Origin: Amantichitinum ursilacus
GTDB lineage: Bacteria; Pseudomonadota; Gammaproteobacteria; Burkholderiales; Chitinibacteraceae
Direction: 5' to 3'
Length of the DNA: 64,000 bases
NCBI RefSeq assembly: GCF_001294205.1
Contig: NZ_LAQT01000007.1
Span: 248,001-312,000 of the forward strand
Under the pieces are notes generated by a model. It made no database searches, was not told the DNA's origin, and saw only the letters and a list, made by a program, of their open reading frames with translations. Below, piece after piece: positions 60,657 through 64,000 of this stretch. The stretch's first letter is position 1. Each line of letters opens with the position of its first letter. The translations under genes were made by a program, and so were the position numbers.

Positions 60657-61250
60657 TTAGCGAATTACATCGTTATGTTTCTTGTTGTAGATGTGATTGC
60701 TTTGGCGGTTTTCGGCGTTCTGGATATGGCGTTGCTCATTGGCGCCGACATGACCGTTGCGGGCGGCACGCGCTTCGCGCTGGTCGACTTTGGCCTGGCC
60801 CCGTTCTAGCGCACCGGCCTCACGATGAGTGAGCGTGTCGTTTTTAACGCCGTTTTCGATGCGCTGGTCCTGATTGATATTGCGTTGCACATCGGCCTGC
60901 AAACGCTGGCTGGATTCGCTATTGGGGTTGCCCACTGCGCCATTGGATTTATCGCGCGTAATGGCCTGGCTCACCTGATTTTGTTCGCGCTGGATGCGGG
61001 CTTTTTCTGCGGCGGACAAATTGCCGTTACGCTCGGCATTGGCCTGGTTGCGGTCGATGCGCGCTTCATCCTGCTCCAGCCGGCCCGCCTCTTGCGTGGT
61101 CAGGCTGCCCGATTGCAGACCTTGTTCAATGCGCGCCTGTTGATGCGTATCACGCTGCACTTCTGTCGCGGTATCGGCCGCATACGCGCCGCTATATAAC
61201 GCGGCACCGGCAATGGCGAGCAACAGAGCGGTCAGGGTTACGTTTTTCAT
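60657..61250 (-). CDS. Secreted protein with internal 90-residue duplication
   Basis: A 197-aa periplasmic protein with a signal peptide (cleaved after AYA, about residue 24). Residues 31-97 and 121-187 align without gaps at a 90-residue shift, 29 of 67 identical by hand, each containing R-I-E-x-G, an LT-x-x-E-A-G element and a helix-rich R-N-G turn. Gln/Arg/Asn-rich and helical. I recognise similar repeats in hypothetical proteobacterial proteins but no function. Confidence 0.8.
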   Translation of the reverse strand: MKNVTLTALLLAIAGAALYSGAYAADTATEVQRDTHQQARIEQGLQSGSLTTQEAGRLEQDEARIDRNQANAERNGNLSAAEKARIQREQNQVSQAITRDKSNGAVGNPNSESSQRLQADVQRNINQDQRIENGVKNDTLTHREAGALERGQAKVDQREARAARNGHVGANEQRHIQNAENRQSNHIYNKKHNDVIR

Positions 61251-61283
61251 CGGGGATTCTCCATAGTCGTTGTTGGTTTTGCA

Positions 61284-61301
61284 GCACGCTTTAATGCGTG
61301 C
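61284..61301 (-). promoter_or_regulatory. Short hairpin upstream of duplicated-repeat gene
   Basis: Arms gcacgc and gcgtgc with a tttaat loop, about 35 bases upstream of the ATG. Could be a 5' leader hairpin or an operator. Confidence 0.25.
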
Positions 61302-61423
61302 ATAAATCCATAACGCCAGGGTCTAAAAGCCCGATTACGCGCGGATTGTGTGCGCACGTAACCTCATGTGCAAAAGCGTGAATCGGATCACGAATCAGAC
61401 ATTAAATGCCGATGCCATTCGCT

Positions 61424-62233
61424 TTATTTAAACAGCAATAACACGGCGACCCCTGCCAGCAATACCGCAAATACGCGTTGCACCTGCACGGCGGGCAAAC
61501 GCTGGACCAACAAGCGGCCGCTGGCCATACCTGCGGCCACCGCCAGCACAAACCACAGCGTAAATGGCAGCGGTAACGTCATGCCGCGCTGCACGGCGTT
61601 AAGCACCGTGCCGATGCCCACCAGCGCAATCACCATCAACGAGGTCGCAATCACCGCATGCAGCGGCGCACGCGTATAGCGCTGTAGCAGCGGCACCATC
61701 ACAAAGCCGCCACCCACGCCCAACAGGCCGGATAAAACGCCGGTAAGCGTGCCTACAGCCGCCAGTAACACGGCGGTGGGCCATGTCCAGATAAAGCGAC
61801 CCCTGTCGGCATCGATTTGCGCCGCCAACCGGAATTGCGCGGGGCTCGTGCGGGCCGCCGCGCTGCGCCATTGCCGCAGCGCTACGCCAGCCAGAATCAA
61901 CGCAAAGGCCTGCAGCAAAAGATGCGGGCTGAGCCGGTGCGCCAGCAGCAGACCCAACGAACTGGCGGGGATGCCGCACGCGGCCATCAAGAGCGCCGCG
62001 CGATATCGCACCAGGCCTTTGCGCAGGCCTTCCAGCGCGCCGAGCGTAGCGCCGGCCGCCACGGCGATCAAAGCCACCGGCGTGGCCTGCTGCAGACTCC
62101 AACCCAGGCTGGCCACCAACGCGGGCACCGCCAAGATGCCACCGCCGGCGCCGGTGAGCCCCATCAACGCGCCCAACACCGCGCCACAGACCAGCGCCAG
62201 CAACATCAGCGCGTCCCTCGGATGAGGGCGCAA
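61424..62233 (-). CDS. TauE/SafE-family membrane permease
   Basis: A 269-aa polytopic protein of the sulfite exporter TauE/SafE family, with the two related halves GALMGLTGAGGGILAVPALV and GVLSGLLGVGGGFVMVPLLQ. The exported anion is not known. An internal ATG at 62206 would give a start at the first helix. Confidence 0.9.
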   Translation of the reverse strand: MRPHPRDALMLLALVCGAVLGALMGLTGAGGGILAVPALVASLGWSLQQATPVALIAVAAGATLGALEGLRKGLVRYRAALLMAACGIPASSLGLLLAHRLSPHLLLQAFALILAGVALRQWRSAAARTSPAQFRLAAQIDADRGRFIWTWPTAVLLAAVGTLTGVLSGLLGVGGGFVMVPLLQRYTRAPLHAVIATSLMVIALVGIGTVLNAVQRGMTLPLPFTLWFVLAVAAGMASGRLLVQRLPAVQVQRVFAVLLAGVAVLLLFK

Positions 62234-62370
62234 TGAGCGCGGATGATCGTGGCGGCGGGTATGGCGGAAGCGAAAATCATGGCAAGGGGCGCAGAAAAAG
62301 CGGGCGCGCCAATATAGCGGGTGGACTTGTACCGATCAAACGCAAGCGGTGGCAGCGCTGCGCAACGCCA

Positions 62371-62784
62371 TCAGCTTTGGGGACGCTCCGCCGCGGCCTT
62401 CAGCGCCTGCAACACCTCGGCAAAATCGCCCGTCACCATCGGGCCCAGTTCTGCGGCTTGCGGGCCACTGATCTCTGTGGCGTATGTGATGCGCGTATTG
62501 CCGTCGGCCTCGGGCTCGATGCGGTGGTGCACCAGCACGCGATTGCCCTCGATGAGGGTCTCATCGGTAAAGCCCTGGTTGGGCTGCACGTCCAGCAAGG
62601 TGCTGGTGAAGGCGATGCCATCCGGCAATTGCATCAAAAACGTGGTGCCCGCCGCAAAGGGGCCATGCAGCGTGATCTCGGCAATGCCGGCGTTCCAGCT
62701 TTTCCAGCCGGGGACATCGGCCATCAAGGCCCAGACGCGTTGCGGGCTGGCGGAAGTGGTTTGACTATATTGGCTGGTCCACAT
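62371..62784 (-). CDS. SRPBCC-fold protein
   Basis: A 137-aa START/Bet v1-like protein (MWTSQYSQTTSASPQRVWALMADVPGWKSWNAGIAEI), a fold that binds hydrophobic ligands. No function can be assigned. The ATG at 62784 has ggag 9 bases upstream; an ATG 7 codons earlier is possible. Confidence 0.85.
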   Translation of the reverse strand: MWTSQYSQTTSASPQRVWALMADVPGWKSWNAGIAEITLHGPFAAGTTFLMQLPDGIAFTSTLLDVQPNQGFTDETLIEGNRVLVHHRIEPEADGNTRITYATEISGPQAAELGPMVTGDFAEVLQALKAAAERPQS

Positions 62785-62866
62785 CAGGGCGTACTCCGGT
62801 TGCAAAGGTGGCCAGCATACCTGATCGCCCCGCGCATGCGGCCCGCCAGCCAGCGGCGCGGTTCGG

Positions 62867-63766
62867 CTACGCCAGCGGCTGATTCAACCGCTCTTTCCAC
62901 CACTGCCATGCCGGGCCGATGCTCTGCCCCGCACGCCACGCCACATGCATCGCCAACGGCAGGCCGCCTTCGGGCACCAGCGCCAGGGGCAGGCTCACCA
63001 GCTGGCCGCTGGCCAGGTCGGCCGCGATGGAATGCAGTGGCATAAAGCCCCAGCCCATGCCCGCCTGCAGCATGGTGTGCTTGACGCCCAGGTCAGACAA
63101 CCGCCAGGTGGCATCCGACAACACCGCATAGTCTTTGCCCGCGGTCAGCGCGCTGCGGTCGGTGAGCACCAGTTGCGTGTGCGGGCGCAGCGCGGCGCGT
63201 TCGATCGGGCCCGCTTGTTGCGCCAGCGGATGGTTGGGCGCGGCTACGGCCACCACCTTGACCGGCGGCAAGGCGTAGCCTTCCAGTCCTGCGGGTAATT
63301 CGGGCAAGGTGGCCAGAATGCCCAGCTGCGCGCTGCCCGCCAGGATGCGCTCGGCCACTGCGCCTAGTGCTTCGACATACAGACGAAACGCCACACTGGG
63401 GAATTCGGCTTTGAAGTCGGCCAACGCCGCCAGCAGCATGGGCAAGGGGTAATACACGTCCACCGCCAAGGCCAGTTCGGCTTCCAGACCATGGCTGATG
63501 GCGTGGGCGCGGGCCTGTAATTGATCCACTTGTTGCAATACCCCACGCGCATCATTCAATAGGGTCTGGCCGGTGGGGGTGAGGGTGGCGCGGTAATGGC
63601 TGCGATCAAACAATTGCACGCCCAATTGGGATTCGAGCGTGGCCATGGTGTAGCTCACCGCCGATTGCGTGCGCCCCACCTGGCGCGATGCGGCCAGAAA
63701 GCTGCCCGATTGCGCCACGGCGGCAAATACGCGCAATTGTTCGAATGAAATCCGTTCCAGATTCAT
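62867..63766 (-). CDS. LysR-family transcriptional regulator
   Basis: A 299-aa regulator: MNLERISFEQLRVFAAVAQSGSFLAASRQVGRTQSAVSYTMATLE is the HTH, with a LysR effector domain after it. The family start is at 63766, with an upstream in-frame ATG (63895) not used. Divergent from the pirin-like gene, which may be its target. Confidence 0.92.
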   Translation of the reverse strand: MNLERISFEQLRVFAAVAQSGSFLAASRQVGRTQSAVSYTMATLESQLGVQLFDRSHYRATLTPTGQTLLNDARGVLQQVDQLQARAHAISHGLEAELALAVDVYYPLPMLLAALADFKAEFPSVAFRLYVEALGAVAERILAGSAQLGILATLPELPAGLEGYALPPVKVVAVAAPNHPLAQQAGPIERAALRPHTQLVLTDRSALTAGKDYAVLSDATWRLSDLGVKHTMLQAGMGWGFMPLHSIAADLASGQLVSLPLALVPEGGLPLAMHVAWRAGQSIGPAWQWWKERLNQPLA

Positions 63767-63894
63767 CGCACACACCATCAAATTGGCTGATATAGATAGC
63801 GAGTATATAGCCAGTTTCTTTGCATATTGCGGTGGCGCACACTGCAAGGCATACGCACATCGCATGGTGTGCCAAACCCACAAGGAGAACGGCA

Positions 63895-64000
63895 ATGACC
63901 GGCTTTCTGAATCTTTCCACTGTGCAACGTAGCCGCCAGGTAGAGCGTCTGGTCAATGGCATCCCCACCACCGATGGCGCGGGCGTTAAATTGACGCGCG
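63895..64000 (+). CDS. Pirin-family protein, N-terminus only
   Basis: Starts MTGFLNLSTVQRSRQVERLV with aaggag 8 bases upstream of the ATG. The following NGIPTTDGAGVKLTR matches the start of pirin (cupin, quercetinase-like) proteins. The gene runs off the window. Divergent from the LysR gene across 128 bp. Confidence 0.75.
   Translation, partial: MTGFLNLSTVQRSRQVERLVNGIPTTDGAGVKLTR

Overview
The window is a typical chromosomal segment from a GC-rich Gram-negative bacterium, most likely a betaproteobacterium of the order Neisseriales (Chromobacteriaceae/Chitinibacteraceae-like). That placement is inferred from gene content and order: gatC divergent from mreBCD-mrdA-rodA-rlpA, a noncatalytic dihydroorotase behind pyrB, rsxABCDGE, and quinone-linked pyrD. 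No database search was possible. There is no prophage, integron, CRISPR array, transposase or rRNA operon. Layout: 1-3.1 kb carries proS (cut by the window edge) and argS on the minus strand. 3.3-7.9 kb holds a small secreted protein, a membrane histidine kinase without a nearby response regulator, and a DNA photolyase. 8.0-11.4 kb is a plus-strand run yqgE-ruvX-pyrB-pyrC', in which the dihydroorotase-like protein has lost metal ligands. 11.6-15.2 kb has a glycerophosphodiesterase-like lipoprotein with a degraded active site and a large di-heme DUF1111 lipoprotein. 15.3-19.8 kb is a minus-strand gat operon (gatC-gmhA-gatA-GNAT-gatB) interrupted by a phosphoheptose isomerase and an acetyltransferase gene. 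20.1-26.8 kb is the cell-shape and elongation cluster mreBCD-mrdA-rodA-rlpA. 26.9-29.6 kb has a PfkB sugar kinase, an alpha/beta hydrolase and prmB. 29.6-31.2 kb is a gene-free block dominated by a long inverted repeat (arms of about 450-470 bp) with smaller palindromic repeats nested inside it. 31.2-37.6 kb carries recQ, trmO, a patatin-like lipoprotein, recG and a metalloprotease-like protein. 37.6-44.1 kb is a minus-strand operon for the Rnf/Rsx electron-transport complex followed by an LrgA/LrgB pair. 44.3-46.3 kb has pyrD and folD. 46.4-46.8 kb is a tRNA cluster (Pro, Arg, His) with a clear promoter and terminator. 46.9-50.1 kb has an RraB-family gene and a nitroreductase-flippase pair. 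50.2-51.7 kb is a divergent SDR/LysR pair. 51.7-59.3 kb is a sugar-uptake locus: GH127 glycosidase, two ABC permeases, a binding protein, an AraC regulator and a beta-lactamase-fold hydrolase. 59.5-64.0 kb has an AsmA-like protein, a small internally duplicated secreted protein, a TauE/SafE permease, an SRPBCC protein, and a LysR regulator divergent from the start of a pirin gene that runs off the edge. Working together: most genes are housekeeping (translation, pyrimidine synthesis, envelope growth, recombination). The accessory interest lies in the sugar locus, the nitroreductase/flippase pair, the pseudoenzymes and the repeat block. I found no gene cluster that I can defend as a wholly new system; the best leads are given in the findings.
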